Shown here: positions 30,501 through 38,571 of the stretch, piece after piece
Numbering within the stretch: position 1 is the stretch's first letter
How the letters are laid out: the number at the start of each line of letters is the position of its first letter
Assembly: GCA_031296915.1 (NCBI GenBank)
Contig: JAVDPC010000009.1
Coordinates: 1-64,000, forward strand
DNA length: 64,000 nucleotides
DNA from: Cerasicoccus frondis
Lineage (GTDB): Bacteria > Verrucomicrobiota > Verrucomicrobiia > Opitutales > Cerasicoccaceae
Reading direction: 5' to 3'
Translations under genes and position numbers: made by a program
The notes under the pieces: model-generated
Databases searched by the model: none
Told to the model about the DNA's origin: nothing
Seen by the model: only the letters and a program-made list of their open reading frames with translations

Positions 30501-31657
30501 ACCTCTGTGCCGCTTGGTGAGGAAATAACATTTAAACGTTGAGTCGTCGCGCCAACCACGCCAATGCGTTCGCCATTCACGGTGATGATCGCGGCTTTGC
30601 CAATCTTGGTGGAGTTGTATTGGCTTTGCGGGAACTTGTTCAGGTCCAGCGGATCGAAGGCGAAATCGTTGCCGTCCAATATGTCACCCACGACGATGCC
30701 GCTCAGGTCCGCGTCAGCAGAAAAATCAAGGTTCGCCGAAAGATACGGGAAGGTCGTGCCGGGCCATTCAACTTCCGGCCCAACAATGTTCGATGAGTCG
30801 TCAATCACATCGTTGTCGAATTCTTCTTCAATCAGGTCGCGCAAAGTTTCGGAGCCAAGGTCAAACTCGTGGTTGCCGAGAGCGGATGCATCGAAACCAA
30901 CGATGTTCATGATCGTGATATCGATCGCTCCGTTGCGGGTTTCGATTTCGCTGCCCTCAACGCCATCAGTCAGCGAGATGCCAAACAGCGCCTCGTAGGC
31001 GTCGCGCAAATCGTCTTCGAGCGAGAAGTCGCTGGATGCGCTAAAGAACGGCCCAGGGATGATGTTGTCACCGGCGGACAGGATGATCGTGCCATCTGCG
31101 CTACCGGGATTTTCTTCGCAGAACTGAGCCAACGCCGCAAAGTTCGGCGCACGCCCAATGGCGTCAATGCCGCCTTCGAGGTCCGAAGCGTGCAGCACCT
31201 GTAGCGTGAAAGTCGTTGCGCCAGCACGCGTATTTTTGCTCGGAGCGCTGCTGGAGCGAGCCGTTGCTTCCGGCGCGGAGTAGGTCGTAACCGAACTGGT
31301 GAAACCGCTCGCAATGGTGACCGACCCCGTGCTGTAGACGATGATCTTGCCACTGGCGGGAAGCTCCGAACCCTCGCCAAACGAGAAGGCTGGCTTGGCG
31401 TCAGTCAGAGTGATGTGGATCGTGCCGTCTTCGATCCAATAGTCCGCTTGTTCACTCGCGCCGGAGGCATTTTCCAAGGCGATGGTTAAGCCGGACAGAT
31501 CGTAAGTTTTACCAGCGTCATTGACAAAAACGGTCATTCCGTCTTCAGCGTTTATCGTAAGCGCCGGAGCAGAATCCGTGGTTTGCGCCTGCAATGCGGG
31601 CAGCGCAAACGCCGTCAGGGACAACCCTGAGAATAGTGCAGTCGTTAGGATTTTCAT
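27518..31657 (-). CDS. Secreted 5'-nucleotidase / choice-of-anchor I protein
   Basis: A 1379-aa secreted enzyme with a signal peptide (MKILTTALFSGLSLTAFALPALQAQ). An Ig-like N-terminal region is followed by a calcineurin-type metallophosphatase domain: LQVLHASDLEGGIDA (first metal site, normally H-x-x-D), IILSAGDNIIPGPFF, and FDASALGNHEFDLGSETL with the invariant GNHE. The 5'-nucleotidase C-terminal domain shows NLSADANLWKAQQL and ISFKNGGGIRTPIG. The last ~500 residues form a choice-of-anchor I beta-propeller-like domain (MIGSPITAGYLPDMLTFTKD, EPEYIAIDPSGETAWVSLQE, LTANEGDARDY). It probably dephosphorylates extracellular nucleotides and related phosphoesters. A Pho-box-like repeat array lies about 100-140 bp upstream. 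No PEP-CTERM or LPXTG end is seen. Confidence 0.92.
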   Translation of the reverse strand: MKILTTALFSGLSLTAFALPALQAQTTDSAPALTINAEDGMTVFVNDAGKTYDLSGLTIALENASGASEQADYWIEDGTIHITLTDAKPAFSFGEGSELPASGKIIVYSTGSVTIASGFTSSVTTYSAPEATARSSSAPSKNTRAGATTFTLQVLHASDLEGGIDAIGRAPNFAALAQFCEENPGSADGTIILSAGDNIIPGPFFSASSDFSLEDDLRDAYEALFGISLTDGVEGSEIETRNGAIDITIMNIVGFDASALGNHEFDLGSETLRDLIEEEFDNDVIDDSSNIVGPEVEWPGTTFPYLSANLDFSADADLSGIVVGDILDGNDFAFDPLDLNKFPQSQYNSTKIGKAAIITVNGERIGVVGATTQRLNVISSPSGTEVTGAMDNDMPLLASQLQPVIDQVLLGLDGVADTGDDVNKVILVTHLQQIALEEQLASLLTDVDVIIAGGSDTLLADGNDILRVGDVADDVYPVQVQDLNDNTTLIVSTDGEYSYLGRLNVPFDVDGLVVVADLNDTINGPLASTDAMVESLWGNLVDPFAGDSRGALVKALVDEVEGIVLAQDGNIYGYTSQYLDGERGSVRTEETNLGNLSADANLWKAQQLDSSVVISFKNGGGIRTPIGVVDGITGALLPPQGNPAASKPIGAISELDVANVLRFNNGLVTFTLSGQDILDVLEYSISRSFGDRTEGRYPQVGGLQFAYYPVVDVNENNEYDEGIDTPASIRSFALMGLNGRVTRVLFEDGVFIGGAQTEEFKVVTLDFLAGVANFGTPGATGGDGYPFPALGLDLVDLETGEVEAIEEYLGAYFGAAELAYSEAELDPAQDARVQNLGWRFDSVGNDIPTAPPGALRLSKVATFNSGLFDEAGAEIVAYHAGSQRLFVVSSAPGAAIVRVLDASDPSSGELPQTDSIVAPQANFEPNSVDTFSGPLGDVVAIAWSDESGVAGRGVVTLHNPTTLTMIGSPITAGYLPDMLTFTKDGNKLVVANEGEMVGEDNPEGSVSIIDFNGSYAVATHTEVTFERWDRREDVLRARGILMTQIDVGLAETVSQDLEPEYIAIDPSGETAWVSLQEANAVAIIDLNRYAVRNILPLGTINHSVIPLDASDRDEGDDNEPINVTVEPFLYGLPQPDSIAFVEYNGVNYLLTANEGDARDYEELRFKDIGDSGETDYVFDPAVAGVLIPLQEDDQLGRLEINLVASDLDRDGDIDTPVVFGGRSMSVYEAPVVGRFRAVGGTSANGNSDLDEFTASLFSTVFHSGNDDNDSLESRSDAKGVEPEALTVGAIGDKTYAFLGLERQSAIMIYDVTDPRTPIFHAYVSNRNYTVDADTEEAGDLGPEGIEFIAAEDSPLGVATIAVANEISGTVTLYSIESGI

Positions 31658-31746
31658 GCTAATGGGAGTTTTGATTCCAAAAAGCCGTGGTAGCTTTTCG
31701 GCGGTATTCAAAGCCCTCCATTCCACATCCGGTCAACACCACATAG

Positions 31747-31795
31747 TGTTACACGCAGTTAAGATTTCGCAACGCAATGTTAAGGCGTTGTTAAG
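31747..31795 (-). promoter_or_regulatory. Pho-box-like phased direct repeats upstream of nucleotidase gene
   Basis: On the plus strand, TGTTACA (31747), AGTTAAG (31757), TGTTAAG (31778) and TGTTAAG (31789) are spaced by 10, 21 and 11 bp, i.e. one or two helical turns. On the gene's strand the best pair reads CTTAACAACGCCTTAACAT, the 11-bp-period architecture of PhoB/SphR-type Pho boxes. The start codon of the nucleotidase gene is at 31657. Confidence 0.55.
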
Positions 31796-31860
31796 ATCCT
31801 TTAGGGGCCAAGGATTCCAGTCGATTGACATTTTTTACGATACAACCACCTAAAGTCACA

Positions 31861-32877
31861 CTAAGGTGAAACTGTAACTTGGATGTCGAAAAACAATGTT
31901 TCACCTTCGTAAACGACAGAAGCAATTCTGTAACCGAACTCATCTTTCGGACTGATTTCAACGCCATCACCCGTCCATCCAATTAAATCACTAGACACTC
32001 TAGGTTGATAATTCACCCCAACTTGATCTGCATAGTAGCGGATCTCAAAAACATCATCCGAATCAGTCACGCCATGCTCAAACGATAAAGCCGAAAGTGG
32101 CGGAACGTTGAATGCATAGCTCAGCGCAATTCCTTGTGGAGCTTGCTCTGGATGCTCCAGAAGACCGGCGCTGCTCAGATAGTTTTCCAACAGCCATTGT
32201 TTAGGGCGATCCAACTCACCGAGGTCAAATGTCTCAATCGAGTAGCCCGATGCATATTCCCACTCGGGGCTCATAAACCCAACCGCATCACTGAAAAAAT
32301 ACGCCGTCGACGCGCTGCCCAGCGCATTCGCATCCAGCAACGGCGCATCGCCCAGGAAGTAGATGGAATCAAGCACAGCGTTGTCCGCAAATACATTTGG
32401 ATCAATGAAATCAATGGACGCTGGCGCCACGACACGCTCCAGCGCACAGCCACGAAAGGCAGACTCAAGCAACAGTGAAACGCCTGATTCCAAGGTCAAC
32501 GTTTGCAGCGAAGCGCAACCTTCGAAAGCCGACTCCCCCACTTCCAATACGCCGCCCGGAATCGTAACTTCCAGTAGCGCAGTGCAATTTCGAAACGCGC
32601 CTTCGCGGATAAAGAGCAGCTCAGTCGGCAGCTCAATTTGAGTGATGCCGGTATTGCCCGCCAGGGCGGCGACATCGATCTCCGTCACGAGCTGACCGTT
32701 GATTGAATCGGGAAATGCCACATCGCCGCCAACGCCGGTGTAGCCCGTAATGATCGCTTCGCCAAACTGAGTTTCGTAAGTGAAGTCTCCGAATTGCGCG
32801 GCACGCAAGGAACCTGAGAACGCGCATAGCATGGCGACCATTAAGCCCGCCGATTGAGGGTTGAGTGAAGCGATCAT
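31861..32877 (-). CDS. Secreted leucine-rich repeat (LRR_5/BspA-type) protein
   Basis: A 338-aa secreted protein with a signal peptide (LMVAMLCAFSGSLRA-A). Residues about 60-190 form BspA-like LRR_5 repeats with the period-23 pattern I-x-x-x-AF-x-C-x-x-L: IREGAFRNCTALLEVTIPGG, VGESAFEGCASLQTLTLESG, LLESAFRGCALERVVAP, DPNVFADNAVLDSIYFLG. The C-terminal ~120 residues (QWLLENYLSSAGLLEHPEQA, IALSYAFNVPP, DVFEIRYYADQ) resemble a module found at the end of many verrucomicrobial secreted proteins, as does the end of the giant protein at 52396-59220. LRR_5 domains usually mediate surface or matrix interactions; the ligand is unknown. Confidence 0.85.
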   Translation of the reverse strand: MIASLNPQSAGLMVAMLCAFSGSLRAAQFGDFTYETQFGEAIITGYTGVGGDVAFPDSINGQLVTEIDVAALAGNTGITQIELPTELLFIREGAFRNCTALLEVTIPGGVLEVGESAFEGCASLQTLTLESGVSLLLESAFRGCALERVVAPASIDFIDPNVFADNAVLDSIYFLGDAPLLDANALGSASTAYFFSDAVGFMSPEWEYASGYSIETFDLGELDRPKQWLLENYLSSAGLLEHPEQAPQGIALSYAFNVPPLSALSFEHGVTDSDDVFEIRYYADQVGVNYQPRVSSDLIGWTGDGVEISPKDEFGYRIASVVYEGETLFFDIQVTVSP

Positions 32878-32985
32878 CCATTGGCAATCGCAAGCTTACC
32901 AACCCTCTGGCAAATCAAAAAAAGCAACGATTCAGTAAACGTGAAATGGCGTTTGTGTAAACAAACCTGAATGCTAGCTCAACTT

Positions 32986-33002
32986 ACTTTGCAGTGCAAA
33001 GT
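32986..33002. repeat. Dispersed palindrome copy, intergenic
   Basis: ACTTTGCA-G-TGCAAAGT: perfect 8-bp arms, six bases beyond the 3' end of the DASS transporter gene. Confidence 0.8.
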
Positions 33003-33008
33003 TTACGA

Positions 33009-34553
33009 CTATTGCGCCCAACTGGGCAACTCATTGAGCACCACGCCAAACACCGGAACCAGGATCAGGTAGACGAGTGCGGTGATGATAAAGATGCCCA
33101 TAACATTCAACGCGAATCCGCCTTTCACCATTTCTGGAATCGTCACCTTGCCGGAGCCAAAAACGATTGCATTGGGGGGCGTCGCCACCGGCAGCATGAA
33201 GGCGCAAGAGGCCGACATCGCAGCTGGCGCAAGCAACAGCAACGGACTCTGCCCCAGCCCAATGGCCACTCCCGCCAGCACGGGCATGAGCAGCGTAGTC
33301 GTCGCGGTATTAGAGGTCATTTCCGTCAGGAACGTCACCAAAGCCGCCAGGCCAAGGATGATGATGAGGATCGGCATTTGCTCCAAAAAGGAAACTTGGT
33401 CGACCGTCCACGCGGTCAAGCCCGACACCTTGAAACCTTCCGCAAGCGCCAGCCCACCGCCAAAGAGCACCAGCACGCTCCAAGGCAGTTTTACCGCCCA
33501 TTCCCAATTCATCACAAAGATGCGTCTTTTGAAATCAACCGGGATCAAAAACAACGCAATGGCGCCAGCAATCGCGATCGTCGAGTCCTTCACCATGTCC
33601 GTAATCGGGAACCACTTGGCCACCCACGAGCGCATGATCCAGCAAACGGCAGTGATGAGAAAGATGATCAACGTGTAGCGCTCGCCCTTGCTCATCGGGC
33701 CGAGCAATTTTATCTCTTCATTGATGATGTCATCACTGTTCGGCAAGGCCAAGCCTTTCATGGGGTAGGCAAAGCGCGTGAGCCAAATCCAGGATAGCGG
33801 AATGAAAATCAGGACCAGCGGCACGCCTACCGCCATCCATTTCATGAAAGAGATTTCGTAGTTGTAAGTGTTGGAAAGATAACTGGCGAGGACGGTGTTT
33901 GGCGGTGTGCCAATGATTGTGGCAATGCCGCCAATGGACGCCGCGTAGGCAATGCCGAGCATTAAATTCGTCCCGAATGCATCAATGGATTTTTGAGGCA
34001 CATCGAGCTTGAGCGCCGAAATTTCGTCCGTGGCCTGACTAATGATCGCCATGCCAATCGGCATCATCATGACGGCGGTTGCGGTGTTGGAAACGAAAGC
34101 CGACAGCACTGCGGTCGCCACCATAAAGCCCAACACCAGACGACTCGGCGAAAAGCCTATGACGTGAATAATCACCAGTGCAATGCGGCGGTGCAGATTC
34201 CATCTTTGCATGGCGAGTGCGATCACGAAACCGCCCATAAACAGGTAGATCAAATGGTCGGCATAAGGCGCCGTTGATTCCTGCGAGGACATTACCCTCA
34301 GTTTTGGAAATAGGACAATCGGCAGCAGACTGGTTATTGGAATCGGTATCGCTTCGCTGATCCACCATATAGCCATCAGTGCGGCTACGGCGGCCACCCG
34401 CTGCCCTTCCACGCTCATTCCATCGGGCGTCGGAACCAGCAATATCGTCAAAAATACAACCGGGCCCAGAATAAGCCCAATGCCGTGTCGCAAGCTGTGG
34501 GACTGCTCATCGGGGGTCTCGGACTGTTCAGTAGGGGTAGGAGAATTGGCCAT
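33009..34553 (-). CDS. DASS-family sodium:dicarboxylate/anion symporter (SLC13 type)
   Basis: A 514-aa membrane protein with about 11-12 helices. Both substrate/Na+ binding SNT motifs are present: FVSNTATAVMMMPIG near residue 155 and MTSNTATTTLLMPV near 415. IGTPPNTVLASYL is also characteristic, as is the N-terminal GLILGPVVFLTILLVPTPDGM and WWISEAIPIPITSLLPIVLFP. Members import succinate, malate, citrate, sulfate or phosphate with sodium; the paired SNT motifs favour dicarboxylates. The cytosolic N-terminus (ANSPTPTEQSETPDEQS) is short and polar. It is divergent from an SGNH hydrolase gene. Confidence 0.93.
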   Translation of the reverse strand: MANSPTPTEQSETPDEQSHSLRHGIGLILGPVVFLTILLVPTPDGMSVEGQRVAAVAALMAIWWISEAIPIPITSLLPIVLFPKLRVMSSQESTAPYADHLIYLFMGGFVIALAMQRWNLHRRIALVIIHVIGFSPSRLVLGFMVATAVLSAFVSNTATAVMMMPIGMAIISQATDEISALKLDVPQKSIDAFGTNLMLGIAYAASIGGIATIIGTPPNTVLASYLSNTYNYEISFMKWMAVGVPLVLIFIPLSWIWLTRFAYPMKGLALPNSDDIINEEIKLLGPMSKGERYTLIIFLITAVCWIMRSWVAKWFPITDMVKDSTIAIAGAIALFLIPVDFKRRIFVMNWEWAVKLPWSVLVLFGGGLALAEGFKVSGLTAWTVDQVSFLEQMPILIIILGLAALVTFLTEMTSNTATTTLLMPVLAGVAIGLGQSPLLLLAPAAMSASCAFMLPVATPPNAIVFGSGKVTIPEMVKGGFALNVMGIFIITALVYLILVPVFGVVLNELPSWAQ

Positions 34554-34718
34554 GTAAATAGAGCTTCGGCGAAAGAATTAGATTAAGCGCACTGTTTCAA
34601 AATGATTTCTAATGCGTGTCGAGCAAAAGGGGGAAACCGATACACAAAACCGTAATCTCTTGTTTGATTAAACACTTTCAGCTTGCACCGCCTTTTTGAC
34701 CAGCGTAACGATGCCAGC

Positions 34719-36128
34719 ATGACAAATCCCCTGACTCCCCATGCCCTCTGGACCCAAACCCTGACAATGCTGGTGCTTGCAGCCCCCCTTTTGGGCGCGG
34801 CGCCGAGCCTCAAACCTGGCAGCGCGCCGCTCTCGATTGATGTCGGCGCCGGCGAGGCTCTGGTCGATGGCAAAAACGTCCGCGTCCAGCCAACCACCAT
34901 CACCGTTGCCCCGCCCAAGTCCAAAGCGGCATCCAAGACATTCATGACGCCGGACAACCACCAAAAGTGGTGGGACGGCTGGCTCCCCTGGCAGGGGCAA
35001 AATCCCAAGAAGAACCAAAACGGCGCCATCACCTTTGCCCCCAAAGCCGATGAAAACGGCGTGCTGATGCTCGGCCTGCCCTTCCGTCAATATCCGGCGG
35101 AATCCATTGTCGTCAAAAGCGCCGACGGCTCCACTACTTTTACCCGAGACAAAGATTACCTCGTGCTGGATGACTACGGCCAAGTCGCGAACCTCAACAA
35201 TGGTCTGGGTAAACCTGGCGAAGGCGAAGTGACGGTGGACTACGTGGAAGTCATGCAGCGCCTGGACCTCCTGCAAGTCGATGCATCGGGCAAAGTCTCG
35301 CTCAAGCAAGGCGAATCTCGCTTCGTCTGCCCCTCCCTGCCAAAGCCCGACTTTGGCTGCGCTCCCTTGGCCGGCATTTACATCGCGCCCTGGCAGCAGA
35401 CCGATGCGCCACTGGCTGCTGACCTAATCCTGCCCATCGACGCCCAGGAGCCCATCGCCCCAATCAACCCAGACGCAGTGTCCAAAACGCGGGCCAAACT
35501 GGAAGCAGGCGAGCCGGTTTCCATTGCCTACATGGGTGACAGCCTAACGCTCGGCGCCGAAGCAGGCAAGTGGTGGAGCGACAACACCAAGCATTGGCGA
35601 GGACGCTTTGAAAATACGCTTAAAGAACGTTATCCAGACAGCGAAATTTCTGAAGTCGCCGCCTGGCAAGGAGGCAAAGGCACCGAGTACGGGCTGCAAG
35701 TGTTGAAAGACACCGTCCTCCCCGCCAAGCCCGATTTGCTCATCATCATGATGGGCGTCAACGACGCCGATGGCCCCTCCGACGGCAGCAAGGCCAAGAC
35801 GCCAGTCGATCAATACGCCCAGAACATAGAGCAAATCGTTTCTGCGGCGCAGGACGCCGGCATTGAGGTCATTTTAATGACTTCCATGCAGCCTTATCCG
35901 ATGAAACCAGGCGGGCACGCCGAACGCTGGGCAACTTATGTCGCCGCACAAAAGGAAATCGCCAAACAGCACAATGTGGGCCTCGCTGACACTTACGCGG
36001 AGTGGCTGAACCTCCAACACCGTGGCATCCCGCCATACTCACAACTGCACAACTGGAACAATCACCCAGGCGCGTTTGGTCACGGGGTGATGGCGGATGT
36101 CCCGCTCCGCTTTTTCCCCGGTAAGTAG
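34719..36128 (+). CDS. Secreted SGNH/GDSL hydrolase with N-terminal beta domain
   Basis: A 469-aa exported esterase-like protein. The signal peptide includes TLTMLVLAAPLLGAAPS. The first ~260 residues form a beta-rich domain. The SGNH hydrolase domain begins at SIAYMGDSLTLGAEAGKWW (block I, nucleophile Ser in GDS), continues with AAWQGGKGTEYGLQVL (block II), IIMMGVNDADGPSDG (block III, Asn) and ends NHPGAFGHGVMADVP (block V, Asp-x-x-His replaced by Asn-His-Pro with the catalytic His). Acyl ester or deacetylase activity on polysaccharides is plausible. An in-frame start at 34683 would add 12 residues before the leader. A bidirectional terminator follows. Confidence 0.85.
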   Translation: MTNPLTPHALWTQTLTMLVLAAPLLGAAPSLKPGSAPLSIDVGAGEALVDGKNVRVQPTTITVAPPKSKAASKTFMTPDNHQKWWDGWLPWQGQNPKKNQNGAITFAPKADENGVLMLGLPFRQYPAESIVVKSADGSTTFTRDKDYLVLDDYGQVANLNNGLGKPGEGEVTVDYVEVMQRLDLLQVDASGKVSLKQGESRFVCPSLPKPDFGCAPLAGIYIAPWQQTDAPLAADLILPIDAQEPIAPINPDAVSKTRAKLEAGEPVSIAYMGDSLTLGAEAGKWWSDNTKHWRGRFENTLKERYPDSEISEVAAWQGGKGTEYGLQVLKDTVLPAKPDLLIIMMGVNDADGPSDGSKAKTPVDQYAQNIEQIVSAAQDAGIEVILMTSMQPYPMKPGGHAERWATYVAAQKEIAKQHNVGLADTYAEWLNLQHRGIPPYSQLHNWNNHPGAFGHGVMADVPLRFFPGK

Positions 36129-36152
36129 CTTTCATTCGTAAGCCCCCCAATG

Positions 36153-36182
36153 AAAGACCGTCGGCGTAATCCGGCGGTCTTT
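36153..36182. terminator. Bidirectional terminator between SGNH hydrolase and kdsB
   Basis: AAAGACCGTCGG / CCGGCGGTCTTT stem (8 perfect base pairs then a wobble pair) around CGTAAT, with A residues on one side and T residues on the other; it lies between two convergent genes. Confidence 0.85.
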
Positions 36183-36184
36183 GC

Positions 36185-36934
36185 TTAGGCGCCCACGAGC
36201 AGCTTACGGGCGCGCTCGAGGTCAGCCATGGTGTCCACGCCAATGGAACGGTAATCCGTCTCCACCACGGTGATGTCGAACCCATGCTCCAGGAAGCGCA
36301 GTTGCTCAAGCTTTTCAGTGGTTTCCAACTCCCCTGCAGAAAGCGTCGGATAGCGGGTCAATGCCTCGCGCGTGTAACCATAGACGCCGATGTGAGCCCA
36401 GAACTTTTGTCTGGCCAGCCAATCGCTTTCCGGCACGTCACGTACAAACGGAATCGTGGCGCGGGAAAAGAGCAACGCCCGCGATGCGCCGCCTCGCGCC
36501 ACCTTGACGATATTGTGATTGAACAGCTCTTCCTGGTTCGCAATGGGCCGCACGGCTGTCACCACATCGCCGCCAGCGTTCGCTCGGGTTTGCACCAACG
36601 CCTCCAGCAACTCGGGCTCCATAAACGGCTCGTCGCCCTGCAAGTTGATGATAAAATCGCCCTGCAACTCAGCCAGCAAATGCGCCGCGCGAGAAGTGCC
36701 GTTGGGGCATTCCCTAGGGGTCATTTTGACGACGGCGCCCCAGGCAAGGGCTCGCTCAGAGACTTCTTCCGAATCCGTGGCGATCACGACTTCGACGGCG
36801 CTTTTTACCGCCATCGCGCGCTCCCAAACCCATTGCAGCATGGGCTTGCCGCCTAAATCGAGCAATACTTTACCCGGGAGGCGGCTGGATTCCAATCGCG
36901 CTGGAATAACGATGCTGACCTTTTCTTTTTGCAT
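36185..36934 (-). CDS. kdsB: 3-deoxy-manno-octulosonate cytidylyltransferase
   Basis: CMP-Kdo synthetase, 249 aa, activating Kdo with CTP for addition to lipid A. The nucleotide loop is VSIVIPARLESSRLPGKVLL, followed by GGKPMLQWVWERA, VVIATDSEEV, DFIINLQGDEPFMEP (metal-binding Asp), TAVRPI and the C-terminal HIGVYGYTREALTRYPTL, all typical. The ATG at 36934 starts immediately before the first strand; an AT-rich upstream in-frame extension of 20 residues from 36994 looks like non-coding. No other Kdo gene is nearby. Its presence indicates an LPS-containing outer membrane. Confidence 0.95.
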   Translation of the reverse strand: MQKEKVSIVIPARLESSRLPGKVLLDLGGKPMLQWVWERAMAVKSAVEVVIATDSEEVSERALAWGAVVKMTPRECPNGTSRAAHLLAELQGDFIINLQGDEPFMEPELLEALVQTRANAGGDVVTAVRPIANQEELFNHNIVKVARGGASRALLFSRATIPFVRDVPESDWLARQKFWAHIGVYGYTREALTRYPTLSAGELETTEKLEQLRFLEHGFDITVVETDYRSIGVDTMADLERARKLLVGA

Positions 36935-37060
36935 GGAAAAATAGAGTGATTTACTTATATCAATAGTGGAAATTTTAAATCTGAAAGTGCACAAATTTCT
37001 AAATCACTTGACTAAGACACAAGCCTAAGCCGTTTTAAACGGCCTTCGTATTCCCACCCA

Positions 37061-37303
37061 ATGAACCAAATTGTTCCAATTATCTTCTGGTCGATCAAGG
37101 TCGCCATTCCCACGATTCTCTTTCTAATCGGGGTGAACCTCCTCATCGTCAGCCACAGCAAGTGGGAAAGTCTAGTTGGCCGCATAGTCGGCATCAATGA
37201 TCTGGAAATTTCGAAAACTGGATTCATCGTCTTGAAGGTGTTTGCGCTCTTGTTTGTGAGCGCTGCGCTGGCGATTGTCTACGTGCTTTTCATTAAAGAG
37301 TAA
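37061..37303 (+). CDS. Small two-helix membrane protein
   Basis: An 80-aa protein with two predicted membrane helices, IIFWSIKVAIPTILFLIGVNLLIV (about 7-30) and VLKVFALLFVSAALAIVYVLF (about 57-77), and a short polar loop. No known family is recognised. Its last 25 bp overlap the 3' end of menE on the opposite strand (37279-37303). The amino-acid pattern is that of a genuine membrane protein rather than chance, but with only 80 codons the call is moderate. Confidence 0.6.
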   Translation: MNQIVPIIFWSIKVAIPTILFLIGVNLLIVSHSKWESLVGRIVGINDLEISKTGFIVLKVFALLFVSAALAIVYVLFIKE

Positions 37304-38571
37304 ATCGCGGGCCAGTCCGGCTTGCCCAAGGGCGTGCGGGGCAATTGCGCCACGGGGCGCCAATCTTTGGGACGCATTTCGGGCAGCAATTCAGCCCGGG
37401 CTTTGGCGACTAAGGCTGCCTCGCTGGCCGAGGTTTCCACGACCGCGGTGACCGCCTCCCCCCACTCACGGTGAGGAGCGCCAAAGACCACGGCGTCCTG
37501 AATCTCAGGCCACGCCAATAAGCGCTTCTCCAGCAAATCCGCATCGACCTTGCGCCCACCGGTAATCACGAAGCGCCCCGCCCGGCCAGATACTTTTAAG
37601 CGACCACCGACGAGCTCGCCGCGATCCCCTGTATCCCAATATGCGTCACCGCGCGGCGCCTCGCCCCAATAGCCCTTGAAGAGCGCCTCGCCACTGAGGT
37701 AAATTCGTCCGTCGCGCATCTCGACGCGCCAATGCGGCAAAACTTCGCCCAGAGAACAATCGGCGCCGGGCTCCACCTTGGCCAGCGCCACCGTCGCAGC
37801 AGCCTCGGTCAACCCATAGGCCGTGTAAAGCGGTATACCCTCTTCGATCGCTTCCTGCAAAATTTCAGGCGCACTCGGCCCTCCGCCAACCAGCACTGCG
37901 CCACACTCCCGCAACCAATGCCCCCCCTGGTCCAAAGCGCGCCTTAGCTGGGCGCCAACTACCGAACAATGCGCATGGCGCAGATTAAATCCAGCAGGCG
38001 GCTGCTCTTCCAAGCGCGCATCGCAGAGCCAGAGTTGACCGCCAGTCCAGGCCGCACGCAGCGCCAGCATCAGCCCGCCAATGTGGCAAACCGGCAGTGG
38101 ACAAATGACGTTCAGCGGTTCGCCTCCCCAATAAGTCAGGTAGCCATCCACCGAAGCTTTCAGCGATTCGGTCGTGTGGACCGCAAACTTGATCCGCCCG
38201 CCGGTGCCGCCAGTTGGGATCAGTAAGCGGCCGGGGTAGTCAGCACAAGCCGCGCCCGAGACATCCAGTTGCCTAACGGGCGCCACACCCAGAACGGTAA
38301 GGTCTGCTGGCATTTGCCTATAGGCTTGCGCCCACTCCGCAGCTCCCCATTGGCTGTTCGCCAAGAAAATCCCGCGCTGCTGCGGCATCGCTGCCGCCAG
38401 ATAAGCGAGGAACACAACACGGTCTTCAGCGCAAATCAGCACATGCTCCCCGCCCTTGCTCAACTGCTGACCGGCGGCTACGTAGGCGTCCAGAAAACGC
38501 TGAACCTGCTTCGGGTCCGCCAGCCATCGGCTAACCAGCTTGGGCGTGAACCTGCTTAAAGCCGTTCCCAT
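37279..38571 (-). CDS. menE: o-Succinylbenzoate-CoA ligase (menaquinone synthesis)
   Basis: AMP-forming acyl-CoA synthetase, 430 aa, activating o-succinylbenzoate with CoA in menaquinone synthesis. The ATP-binding P-loop is LLIPTGGTGGRIKFAV, a variant of the usual T-S-G-T/S-T-G signature. Other motifs: YTAYGLTEAAATVALA, GEALFKGYWG, YWDTGDRGEL (the Asp that contacts ribose), and GRKVDADLLEKRL with KP near the C-terminus (RTPLGKPDW, catalytic Lys). The assignment to MenE rather than another ligase depends on the adjacent menC, whose 3' end it overlaps by 16 bp. The in-frame ORF extending to 38718 runs inside menC and is not the true start. Confidence 0.88.
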   Translation of the reverse strand: MGTALSRFTPKLVSRWLADPKQVQRFLDAYVAAGQQLSKGGEHVLICAEDRVVFLAYLAAAMPQQRGIFLANSQWGAAEWAQAYRQMPADLTVLGVAPVRQLDVSGAACADYPGRLLIPTGGTGGRIKFAVHTTESLKASVDGYLTYWGGEPLNVICPLPVCHIGGLMLALRAAWTGGQLWLCDARLEEQPPAGFNLRHAHCSVVGAQLRRALDQGGHWLRECGAVLVGGGPSAPEILQEAIEEGIPLYTAYGLTEAAATVALAKVEPGADCSLGEVLPHWRVEMRDGRIYLSGEALFKGYWGEAPRGDAYWDTGDRGELVGGRLKVSGRAGRFVITGGRKVDADLLEKRLLAWPEIQDAVVFGAPHREWGEAVTAVVETSASEAALVAKARAELLPEMRPKDWRPVAQLPRTPLGKPDWPAIYSLMKST

